From assembly GCA_017607445.1 (NCBI GenBank), contig JAEVHH010000002.1:4703501-4767500 (forward strand): a stretch of DNA of 64,000 nt. Direction: 5' to 3'. Each line of letters starts with the position of its first letter. The stretch's first letter is position 1. Shown piece after piece: positions 48,188 through 57,899 of this stretch. The notes beneath the pieces were generated by a model. That model was not told where the DNA came from. It saw only the letters and a program-made list of their open reading frames with translations, and did not search any database. This stretch comes from Histoplasma ohiense (Eukaryota > Ascomycota > Eurotiomycetes > Onygenales > Ajellomycetaceae). Position numbers and translations under genes: made by a program.

Positions 48188-50730
48188 GAGTTGTTGAAGA
48201 GGGGTCTCATACAACCATTCTTCAGCACATAAAGCTTTCCAGTTCTATTCACTAAGAAGTCAAATGAAGAATGATGTATGTGCATTGACTATCAAGTGCT
48301 CAATAAGCTCACCATAAAGAATGGATATCCACTATCATGAATTCAACAACAACTAGATATGATAGAAAATGCCCAATACTTGATGAAGATTGACCTACTC
48401 ACAGAATACTGGCAGATTCATGTAGATGAACTATCAGTGCTCAAAACAGTGTTTAACATGCAATGAAGAAAGTTTGAATTTCTTGCAATATCTATGAGAC
48501 TTACAAATGCCTCTGCAACCTTTCAGATGATAATGAATACAATTCTTGCAAAACAGAACAGCTGATTGTGCCTTGTATACCTTGACAATATCTTAATCTT
48601 TTCAAACTTATACAAAGAGCACCTGCAACATGTTGATCAGATGCTCACAACTCTGGCAGAGCACAAGCTCTATATCAAACCATTGAAATGTGTGTTTGAT
48701 ATGAAGAAGTTGAAGTTCATGGAACATCTTGTGGAAGGGGGCTGCATATGCCCAATCCCTGAAAAACTAGAAGTTATCGTGAAATGGCCAAGGTCTAGAA
48801 ACATACACCACATACACCAATTTTTAGAACTGGCATTCTATTACAGAAGATTTGTAAAGGATTTTGCATGAATCACTGCTTCATTGTCAGATCTTCTTAA
48901 AGAGACAGACACTGAGCTTTGCAAAAAGAAATTTTGTTCAATCATCTGAAACATCTTCTGTGAAGAGGCCTTTCTTGAGTTTAGAGAATATATGATAACA
49001 TCTTCAGTGCTTGTTCAACTGGATTATACAAAGTCCTTCACAATTGAAATCAATGCATCAGAATGAGCCATTGGGTGCTCCCTCTTGCAAGTGAGGGAGG
49101 ATGATAAATTACACTTAGTAGCATATGATGACTGAAAGCTGTCAGATGCAGAGCTTAACTATTCTATGCATGAGAAGAAACTTCTAGCAATCAAACATGC
49201 ACTAGATCTGTGGAATCAATATATCAATAATGAGCATATGACAACAGTGATCACTGACCACAAAAGTCTCATTTATTTGCAAACAACAATCAAACCCTTC
49301 AAGCAGCTAGCATGATGGATATCAGAGTTCCAGATGTACAACCTTCAAATCAAATACAGAAAGAGAATGAATGCTATCATATCAGATGCCATAAATTGTA
49401 GATCTGACTTCATGGAAGAAGGTTCAGTGAACACAGCACAGAGAGAATTCACACTAACAGCACTGAGAGATTGTGATGAGGCAGAGTGGTTGAAAGCCAT
49501 GATCACCCACTTGAAGAATGGAAGTGTATCAGCCAATAAACATCTGATGAAGATAATAGAAGAGATGCTTCCAAAATTCAAACTTGCAAAGTTAGAGAAG
49601 AATGTTGTGCTTTACTGTGACCTCAGTTACACAGAGACATCATATCTTGAGCCCCAGTTTTGACAGAATCTGATAAGTCATATGCATAAGAAGTTCAGTC
49701 ACTTGAAGAGTCCAGAACTTATGAGTGTTCTGAAAGATCAAGCATACTGACCAAGCATGAAAGAAGATATCCAAGCATACATGCAGAAGTGTCTGAACTG
49801 TCAAGTCTCAAAGAGCACAAGACAAGGATTGAAGTGTGAGAGGGCACAACATCAGATGAAAGATACAATTAAATCATTTGAATGTTGAGGGATAGATCTT
49901 ATAGAGGTATTGCCACAAATGTCAAATGAGAACTGCTGAATAATAACAGCAATTGATTACACCACAGAGTGACCAATTGCGCGAGTGGTGTCAGAGATGA
50001 CAGAGAAGATCATTGCTAAATTTCTACACAATGATATCTACATCAATTATGATATGTCTCATGAAATATTGACAGATAACAGTGCAAACCTTGTAGAAGG
50101 AGCTGTGAGACACTTCATCAAGCAGTTACAGATGAAGCATTGCACAATGACACTCTATCATTCTTGTACAAATGGAAAAGTCGAATGCTTAAACAGAATA
50201 CTAGACAGTATGCTGACAAAATATCTAATGAGAAAGCCCACAAGATTATGAGATGAATATCTAAGACAGGTATTATTCACAACACAAGTTCATCAGCATG
50301 CAGTCTCAAAGCACTTGCTGTTCTATCTGCTCTATAAGATGCATCCGTGCATTCTGAGGGATATGCAGAAGCAGATAGAGAAGGAGGTAGCAGTTGTGAA
50401 TGTGAAATCAAGAGTGAGAGAAGTTAGCCACATCTGAGCAAAAGCAAATGAATTACTGCTCAATCACACCATACAATTGAAAAGAATACAAGACTCACTA
50501 GTGAAAGAAATGAATCTCACTGTGGACACTTGAGTTCTCATATGAAATGAAGGATCTGAGAAGTTTCAATCAAGGTGGTTTGAGTCATACAAAATCCTCA
50601 AATCACATCTTCTTGAAATATATGCTTTGGAAGAATCAGAGGGATGAATTCTACACAATCTTATAAATAGCTCTCATTTTGTAGAGATGAAGACAGAGGA
50701 TTTCAATGAGCTGTGATCATCTGCAGCACT
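48188..50730 (+). pseudogene. Gypsy-3 pol, RT core, RNase H and integrase
   Basis: RT: MCIDYQVLNKLTIKNGYPL near 48275-48335, MKIDLLTEYWQIHVDE near 48380, VYLDNILIFSN near 48577 (YLDD decayed to YLDN), KPLKCVFDMKKLKF. RNase H: FTIEINASE near 49040, EKKLLAIKHALDLW near 49175, ITDHKSLIYLQ near 49250. Integrase: HLKSPELMSVLKDQAY and CLNCQVSKSTRQ near 49790, then GIDLIEVLP, a GAVRHFIKQL segment and YHSCTNGKVECLNRIL near 50160. C-terminal EGSEKFQSRWFESYKI near 50560. Stops mostly TGA for Trp/Arg. Integration enzymes of a Ty3/gypsy element; inactive. Confidence 0.9.
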
Positions 50731-53327
50731 ATCATCAGTGTTGAAGAAAAGAGAGCTTACAATAGAAAAGCTCAGAGAAGTTAGAGAAATCATTGATGCT
50801 TATGAATCAGATGATATCACTTACTCAGACCTCTCAACAATAATCAAAAAAGAATGAGAGGAAATGGAAAAGATGAGCATACAGCACACCTCAATAAGTG
50901 ATGAGACTGTTGCCAGCTGTACAATATTGTGACATAGACAGTGGGTGCAATGCAGTCAGAGGTGAACTCAAAACAGTCAATCAGCATGTGGATTGAGTTG
51001 CAAGAAACAAAGAGATTCAGAAGAGGATTCAACTGTCTACACTAGCTCAATCACAAAGATCTCAGAGAATGAACTGTCAGAAATATCAGCAGATATATTG
51101 AACCAAGCTATTTCAGCATCTGAGAACACTCAGAGATCAGATGAGATTAGTTTCAATGAGTCATTCACTGTAGTTGTCTGAGTTTGTGAAGAGGGACAGT
51201 ATAATACACAGAGGCAGAAGACTCTCATTGAAAAATATGAGATCTGCCACATCTAGTCATCAAGTATAGAATCAGTAAAAGATCATGTAAGATTAATGAC
51301 TAGAAAAGGAAGGAAAAAGAGAAAATTAGGAAAAAGATCTATTCACACACAGCTCTAATGACTGCTGCAAGGGCTTCACCCAACTTCTAAAAATACATGA
51401 ACATTGCAAAAACAAAAGAAAAGACATACATCAATGAAAACATTCAAACCAACAACCCTCAGAAATGTCTGTACACAACAAAAGGGAAACTAAAACTCAG
51501 CCTGCACCAAGAACTTCAGAATCTCAAGATGCATGTGTAGAAGTGCAGTGCACACCTCCATCTCACACAGAGTCTGATGCACCAATTTGATATCTTCAAT
51601 GAAAAGATTTGCAGAGAGGTCAACAAAACAATGGGCATGTGTACATGAAGAAAAACTGATCAGAAGAGGGGAGAGTGAGGAAGAAGTGAGCAGAGCAGTT
51701 GAGCAGACATCTGAGCTTCTATAAGAATGAGTGACAGACACTCACTCAACAGAAGTCAAAGAAAGAGAAGAAAGAAGAAGAGTGAAATTGAGAGTGGAGA
51801 AGAATGAACAAATTGCAAAAGAATCTGAAAGAAGAGCAGAAATAGATGTATATGAAATGGCATCAGAAGTAACTGTAGAACATTAACAGTCATCACAATG
51901 AGAAGAAAGAAGTGTACACTTACTGAAGAAACAGAAACTCTTCTTGAAGCTTCAGAGACAGTTGCAGCAGAGATGAGAGCAGCTGACAGAACAGTCATAC
52001 ACAGAAGACAGAACACAAAATTGAAATGACTCTTTGCCTCTCACACAATCAGCATAAGAAACAGATGTATACTCACTGTAGATATAAAAAAGCACCATGT
52101 CACTGTTCAGACTATCTTGAACACATATCTCCTTTCTACAAATGATCAAGTCAGAAGTCATTCATCAACAAAGAGAATGAAGACACTTGTCTGATAAGCT
52201 GAAAGCATATGAAGACAGAGAAGTGATGCAGAAGTTGACATAAGCAAACATGATATAGAGATCTTTGTCTGCTATAATCTCAACAATGCAGAGACTCTGT
52301 ACAATTTCATCTACAAAAGTTAGAATAAAAATCATAGAAAAGAGACAAGAAGAGGTATAATATACACTCAGCACAATCAGTACAAACAACAGCAGAATTC
52401 AGAGAATACATAAGATTGCTAAAAGTCTTGTACTTACTTCAAGCAAGAGATGCAACAGACAAATAACTGATGAATCAGATTGTATCATACAGTACTTGCA
52501 TGTGAAATTGTGTTTTGGCAGAGACAGTGGAAGCAGAAGAGGGGCATGGAGAATAGAGAAGAGAGCTGCAGAAGATGCATAGAATCTCTTGAAGATTGAG
52601 CAAGAGAGAGAAATCAGTGTGGAAGAAAAGAGAGAGATTGACAGAGATGAGAGAGAGAGAATCAGTGGAAGCAGAGAAGACAGCAGCAGAGAACAACACA
52701 GAGACATTCATCATCTCAGCATCTTCACAAACATTATCATCACTGTCTACACTCTCATCAACTGCTTTGCTGACATTGTCATCATTGCACTCTGTCCTCA
52801 CAACATTGGTGGAGGTGATCTTCTCAACAGAAGCAAGGTCACACACAGAAGAGACATTGAAAGAGAAGATGAGACAATCATAAACAAGATATACATTCTG
52901 ACAATGAGAGATAGAAGCTAACAACAGTTAGCAACCACAAAAGTCATTAATTCACAGTCAGATTAGCTTTCAACAAGGTTTGATCAATGAGAACTTATCA
53001 ATAGATTGCATGACACAATCAGAACAGCAGAAGATATAGTGATCAGAGGCCATATTGCAGAATAGAGAAGAGCTAGACATTCAATAGAAGGGGATAGATG
53101 CATAGAATGATTGAAGCAAGGCAGAGGAGATTGAATGAAAGAGGTATGAGAGAATGAATGAAAGAGAAAGATTGTGAATATAGCATTGTTAGTGATGAGC
53201 TGATGTTGTTGTGATAGAGACTCTTGTGTGTGTGAAGTGAGCACCTTATCTATTGCAGAATAGTGCATTGCAAAAGCAGGTGTGCACAGCATAACACTAT
53301 TTCCATCATGAGAGTATAGACAGATTT
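50731..53327 (+). other. Gypsy-3 extra region between integrase and 3' LTR, unrecognised coding remnants
   Basis: 2.6 kb too long for a simple 3' UTR. Plus-strand pieces look coding and charged: LTIEKLREVREIIDAYES near 50757; KISENELSEISADILNQA near 51055; EVKEREERRRVKLRVEK near 51750; EREISVEEKREIDRDERER near 52608. They resemble a coiled-coil, Glu/Arg-rich protein with gaps that could be introns. Minus-strand ORFs over 51490-52924 are hydrophobic complements of these and are probably shadows. No env-like or other family recognised. Confidence 0.5.
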
Positions 53328-53339
53328 GATAGAGGAGGA
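53328..53339 (+). promoter_or_regulatory. Gypsy-3 polypurine tract
   Basis: GATAGAGGAGGA immediately before the 3' LTR; purine-rich primer site for plus-strand cDNA synthesis. Confidence 0.75.
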
Positions 53340-53485
53340 TGTGATAATTTCAGCTTATTATTCTTCCATGGTGTACACCACCCTCTATTATCAAGAATGG
53401 TGTACACTACTGCACTAGTTAATTTGTATAAGAAGAGCTGCAAAGCTTAGAAGCTTTGAACAACTCAAGCAATCTTTGAACTACA
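53340..53485 (+). repeat. Gypsy-3 3' LTR
   Basis: 146 bp, same length as the 5' LTR. Differs at seven positions, every one T or A where the 5' LTR has C or G; four are at CpG sites, all of which are lost here. Confidence 0.93.
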
Positions 53486-53489
53486 CAGA

Positions 53490-53581
53490 TAACTCTCACT
53501 GTGAGAGATATTAGATTGATGATGAAGATCATCAAAGAATTGAGTAGTAATTTTTTTAGCAATTATAGATTGAAAAAATGA
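53490..53581 (+). pseudogene. Histone H3-like gene remnant, end of exon 3
   Basis: Continues the frame broken at 38782 once Gypsy-3 and one CAGA copy are removed: after MIHCKQ comes ITLTVRDIRLMMKIIKEL, aligning without gaps to the H3 end (VTIMPKDIQLARRIRG). Stop TGA 53579-53581 after a short tail SNYRLKK. Total conceptual length 163 residues. No premature stop in this part. Confidence 0.85.
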
Positions 53582-54042
53582 GTTTTGTTTTATTTTTATT
53601 TTTTTTTTTTTCATTATTTTTTTTTTGCTGAAGATTTTTGTTTTTTTTTTTTTTTTAATATTCTCAGTTGTTGTTTTTGTTTTTGTTTTTTAATTTTCAA
53701 AATGCCTACAGACATATAATGATATTTCTGTTGTGACATCAAAAAGGTAATGATATTTGGTAACACTCACATCATAATTAGCTACCATCCAGCATAAAGG
53801 TATATGTATTATGTAATTATGGGTAAGTCATGGTTCCATTTGATTCCATTTTATAAAATGAGACCAAATGGGACTGTGACTCAGAAATCAAGGTAAGAAC
53901 AGTATTTGAGACCTAAATATTTCTCATAAACAGTGAAATGAAACCAGAGCTATAATACAAACAGTGTAAAGTGACTGGTTTGAAAAACAATATATGGGAC
54001 CAGGACCAAAATATACAAGAATGGAATCAATGCTAAAATTGA
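53582..54042. other. hAT-1 right subterminal region
   Basis: T-rich runs (53590-53700), then repeated GGGACC/GGTCCC and GAGACCAAATGGGAC motifs mirroring those inside the left end, a GGTAACACTCAC motif shared with the left 39-bp repeat, and no ORF. Likely transposase-binding DNA (inference from hAT biology). Confidence 0.65.
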
Positions 54043-54076
54043 TCATGGTCCCATGCACAGTCACACAGCCAGTCTA
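54043..54076. repeat. hAT-1 right terminal inverted repeat
   Basis: Complement begins TAGACTGGC and contains GGGACCATGA, pairing with 33482-33504 apart from the spacer between the two blocks. Followed by the target copy CTTTTGAT. Confidence 0.8.
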
Positions 54077-54084
54077 CTTTTGAT

Positions 54085-54594
54085 GAGCTCAAATCATACT
54101 TTATATATGCTTCTCTATTAGCTTATTTTGACTCAGCTCAGTATATTCAGATTGAATCTGATATATTCACTTTTACAGTCACTGCTATTCTGTCACAGTT
54201 GCAGAATGATGAACACTGACATTCAGTTGTTTTCTGATCAAGAAAGTTGATTGATGTGGAAATGTATTATAATATTTATGATAAAGAATTCTTGACTATT
54301 GTAGCAGTATTTAAAAATTGAAGACACTATCTGAAGAGAAGTCAGTATTCAATTCAAGTCTGATCTGATCATGTCAATCTGCAGTACTTTATGATGACTA
54401 AAAAACTGAACAGATGTCAGATCAGATGAGTGAAAGCTTTATTTGCTTATGATTTTATATTACTGCACTGTTCTGAATCAAAGAATTCAGTTGATGAGCT
54501 CAGTCATTATGCAGATTATAGTGAGGTCTATAATGATCAAACTATATTATCTACTCTGTAACAGAAGTTGAAATATGAAGTTAGACTAGACTGA
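54085..54594 (+). pseudogene. Gypsy-1 pol, RNase H portion
   Basis: Resumes the frame left at 33481. QYIQIESDIFTFTVTAIL near 54140, VEMYYNIYDKEFLTIVAVF near 54260, then SDHVNLQYFM near 54370 and FAYDFILLHCSESKNSVDEL near 54445: the RNase H domain of Ty3/gypsy pol. Trp codons read TGA. Interrupted at 54595 by A4, with a 13-bp duplication TAGACTAGACTGA (54582-54594; 55373-55385). Confidence 0.9.
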
Positions 54595-55372
54595 TTATTA
54601 TTATTATTCTTCAATTATAGATGCATGCAGTCAGTGACTATGACATCTACCTGAAACACTTCAGAATTTTTCAACTCAAGAATAATTTAATATACAAAGA
54701 CAATTTAAAACATGCATTATCAGAATTTCAGCTCAGAATCAAACAACTATTCAAACTGTTCAATCAAAGAAATCAAAATCAAAAGAATATCAGCAAGCCA
54801 ACACAACTTAGTTTGAAAACAAAAGAAATAAACATTGTAAAAGACAGCTTTATTATAACAAGGAAAAGAAAAACCACTGACAACAACTATACCATCAACA
54901 AAAAACAAACCAAACTTTTCAAAACAAATTAAAACTGATCATAAACAACTTAAGAGAGACTTCAAAGCAAGATGAAAAGAAAGATTAAAAGAAAAATCAA
55001 AATAAATCAAATTGAAAATCTGATCTCAATATTTTTAACAGACAATTCATTCAAACTCTTGTAGCAACATTTAATTCTTTCAAATATTCAATTAAAAACT
55101 TGTTTTCAGTTTCTGTATTGAATAATAGATTCAAATTTAATTGTTTCAATTCAAACTTCTTTCTCAGTTTCAATCTCAATTCTGAATACTTTGTACAAAG
55201 TAACAGAAGATGCTCTGGATTTTCATATAACTGACAATCTAAACATAGACTACTTAAATCATCTCTAAACTTTGTTAAATATGATTTGAAGTAATCATGC
55301 CCAAGCTTTAACTGCATTATTGTAGCAAAAAGTTTCTTTTTACACTTTATTGAACAAGTCTTCCACTTTGGC
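54595..55372 (-). mobile_element. LINE-A copy A4: 5'-truncated insertion, minus strand
   Basis: 778 bp: the tail (TTATTATTATTATTCTTC on the plus strand) at the left, the 3' UTR, then the ORF2 C-terminus (55372 to 55051) with LCLDCQLYENPEH and LLLLC. 13-bp duplications flank it. More diverged from A1 than A3 is, so an older insertion or another subfamily. Confidence 0.93.
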
Positions 55373-55385
55373 TAGACTAGACTGA

Positions 55386-56034
55386 GAAGCTGATACTTTT
55401 TTTCAAAATAATATTTCTTCTGATATAATCTGTGTATGAATCTCTAATGAGTAAAATGTTTCTTTTAATGAGTGAAAAGTGCTTCATATATTGATGTCTT
55501 CTATCTCTTGTGTAAACTCTTCTTCTTCATTGCATGTTGAGCAATATATACTCTGAATTGCAGTTAATAAGACTATTCTTGAGAATTCAATATATACAGA
55601 AATATCTGAATCCTTCATTATATTTCTGAGTAAAGTACAGAAGATTGATTCTTTTGCTGCTGAGTAAAAAAAGAAAATAAAGAAGAAGAATATAACTGTT
55701 GCTGAAAATATACTATAAACAATTTCTGAGAATGATATATTGTGTGCTGATGATTGTGCATATGTCTCTCAACAAAAGACATTCATTGATGAAATTATCA
55801 GTGCAAATCATGATAATCTGCAGAGAGATCACTTTGGTATAAAAAAGTTCATAGATAGTATTCAGAACAAATACTATTGACATGAACTAGTCAGAGATAT
55901 CAAAGATTATATATTCACTTATGATATTTGTCAAAGAGTAAAGTCAAAACAGTATAGATAATATAAAAAATTGAGTACAATTCTCTTATCATCAAATTCT
56001 TTTGAATCCATTACTATGGATTTTATTACAGACT
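55386..56034 (+). pseudogene. Gypsy-1 pol, integrase start
   Basis: A spacer of weak coding signal, then the integrase zinc-binding region near 55800-55960: HDNLQRDHFGIKKFIDSIQ, YIFTYDICQRVKSKQYR and SITMDFITDL, where the frame is cut by the Gypsy-2 LTR at about 56035. The HHCC residues H, H, C, C are visible. The rest of the integrase is not in the window. Confidence 0.85.
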
Positions 56035-56352
56035 TGTATAATAGGCGCAACGGAGATATCTATATTAGAAAATAGCTAGATGACAATAGAAGAACACAGA
56101 ACATATCAGAATTAATAAGAATGAATATAACATATAGTATTATAGATGACTGTAGAGCATGATGATCATCTATATAATACTCACTGATATTTATAGATAT
56201 TAGAAGATCAGCAATTAGCTTTGAATAATAGAGATTGCTATTTTCTTAACATTCTATATATGTACTTTACACTACTCTTATAATTATATCTACAATCATC
56301 TCTTACAATTCTAATCACTCTAAACTTTATTTGAGTGGTTTGTTGTTACACA
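56035..56352 (+). repeat. Gypsy-2 5' LTR (boundaries tentative)
   Basis: Begins TGTATAATAGGCGCAACGG directly after the Gypsy-1 coding break and plausibly ends TTGTTACACA. No partner LTR is in the window, so the right boundary rests on the TG...CA rule only. Confidence 0.5.
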
Positions 56353-56394
56353 CATCTACAATAAAACACACAATATTAGTTAAAAACACACAAG

Positions 56395-57855
56395 ATGATC
56401 TCAATACACACAAGATTTCTTGAAAATCAATCTGAATCCTCTACTGTTTTCAATGATCACAATGCACATTTGCAACAGTTGAATGATCAAATCTGTGAAC
56501 AAGAGTAGCAATTAGCTATTCTGCATGCACAACAGCAACTCAATGAGCCCTGGTGACCGAATGGGTAATGCAGCCACCAGATAGCGCCTTGGTGTGGGGA
56601 TTCAAGATTCATAAGTTTGAAACCCACAGGGACAACATTACATTCAGAGTTAACTTCTCAGCTTCTAAAATAATGAGATGTGAACTTGTCAAGTAGATAT
56701 TTTCAGATGAATCTACTATCTGATTTAGCTTATTGTTTCTGAGCTGGAAATCTGTATTGCATGTATCAAATTCTGTCTTTCATTAATTTTTCTATGTTCT
56801 TGTTATATTCTTGGCATTGTTCAACACTAAGCATTCCTTCAGTATAACCAACTCTTGTCTGTATTTAACATCACACAAGGACTCGTCATAAGCGCTGCTT
56901 GAATACGAGTATAACGGAAGAATAATAATAATAATAATAATAGCAACTCAATGAGTTGAAAGCACAGATTCATGAAGATACTCTCATTAAGTCTCAATTA
57001 ACTCAGAATATCACCACAGAACCACTGCAAAATCAATCTGCAAATGATACAGATGATGATAATGAAACATCACTGAAATTAGAGATTAAAAACTATTATC
57101 AAGGAAAAAATATATTAGAATTCAAGAACTATAAAAATCATATATTGACTCTTTTTACACATCACTGCTGATATTATCAAAAGAAAGAACACAAGATAAA
57201 TGATGCTAAACTCTATCTTAATACTCATATTAAGCAGAAATGATTGAATTTTGTATCATTATATGAAAGATGTGAAGAAGCAATATTATTGACTTTCAAT
57301 AATATACTATCATATTTAGAAATGCAAATTAACAATCCACAGAATCAGCATCAATTGATAAGTCAAAAGTTTCAAAATGCAAAGCAATAAGAATGACAAT
57401 TGATACACAACTTCTCTAAATATTTTGAAGACTGAGAATACTATTTATCTCTATATAGTGAAGAACAAAGAATGAATAACTTGTGTAGTAAAATATTGAA
57501 GATACTACACACTGAATTTAATCATTGAAATCAAGAATCTCAGAACTATGAAGAGTTGTTTTGAACTCTACAGACTCTCAAGAAAAATATATCAGAGTGA
57601 CAATATATCATTCACAAAGACAGATCTGTGATATTCATAGAGAATCAGCATCATTCTGATAAATCTAGCAACTGTTGAAACAAGAGAAAATGAGAGAAAC
57701 AAACAGATTCAACTGAATAAATCAAGAAAGATAAATATAACTGAATGAAGAAATGTTCTCACTGTCATAAAAAGAATCATATTGCAAATGATTATTGAAT
57801 GTTACATCTCAAAAAATACAATCAAATCTGATAAACAAAAAATCAACAATCTCAA
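56395..57855 (+). pseudogene. Gypsy-2 gag, degenerate, split by SINE-1a
   Basis: ATG 56395 (MISIHTRFLENQSESS), a coiled-coil N-terminus rich in Gln (HAQQQLNE) that continues after SINE-1a as LKAQIHEDTLIKSQLTQN, then a capsid-like region and a zinc knuckle CSHCHKKNHIANDY near 57757, with the last Cys position decayed. Trp and Arg codons replaced by TGA. Confidence 0.82.
56548..56941 (+). mobile_element. SINE-1a: tRNA-derived SINE with LINE-A-type tail
   Basis: 394 bp with perfect 14-bp target copies AGCAACTCAATGAG (56534-56547; 56942-56955). tRNA-like head (TGACCGAATGGG A box), body, and a tail of GGAAGAATAATAAT repeats. More decayed than SINE-1b: the B box reads AGTTTGAAACC. Confidence 0.93.
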
Positions 57856-57899
57856 TTGTAGAAGCAGCTGCTGCATTGAGAATACAAACAACTAGACTG

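Larger units (their letters stand above)
38783..53485 (+). mobile_element. Gypsy-3: Ty3/gypsy retrotransposon with two LTRs, split by LINE-B copy B7
   Basis: Two 146-bp LTRs (38783-38928; 53340-53485), 4-bp target duplication CAGA (38779-38782; 53486-53489), gag, protease, RT, RNase H, integrase and a 2.6-kb extra region before the 3' LTR. About 8 kb without B7. Inserted inside exon 3 of the H3-like gene, whose frame continues on the other side. Confidence 0.93.
33482..54076 (-). mobile_element. hAT-1: hAT DNA transposon with cargo genes, enlarged by a nested Gypsy-3
   Basis: Inserted in Gypsy-1 with a perfect 8-bp duplication CTTTTGAT (33474-33481; 54077-54084); removing it restores the Gypsy-1 frame (STFDELKSYF). 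The ends are inverted: left TAGACTGGC then GGGACCATGA; right complement TAGACTGGC then GGGACCATGA with extra spacing. Subterminal GGGACC/GGTCCC motifs recur near both ends. Without Gypsy-3 the element is about 5.9 kb: a transposase gene (minus), a coiled-coil gene remnant (minus) and a histone H3-like gene remnant (plus). The 8-bp duplication and transposase family agree on hAT. Confidence 0.9.

Noticed and set aside
51490..52924. Minus-strand membrane-like ORFs in the Gypsy-3 extra region
   Set aside because: They are complements of charged Glu/Arg/Lys plus-strand frames; hydrophobicity is the expected shadow of purine-rich sense codons.
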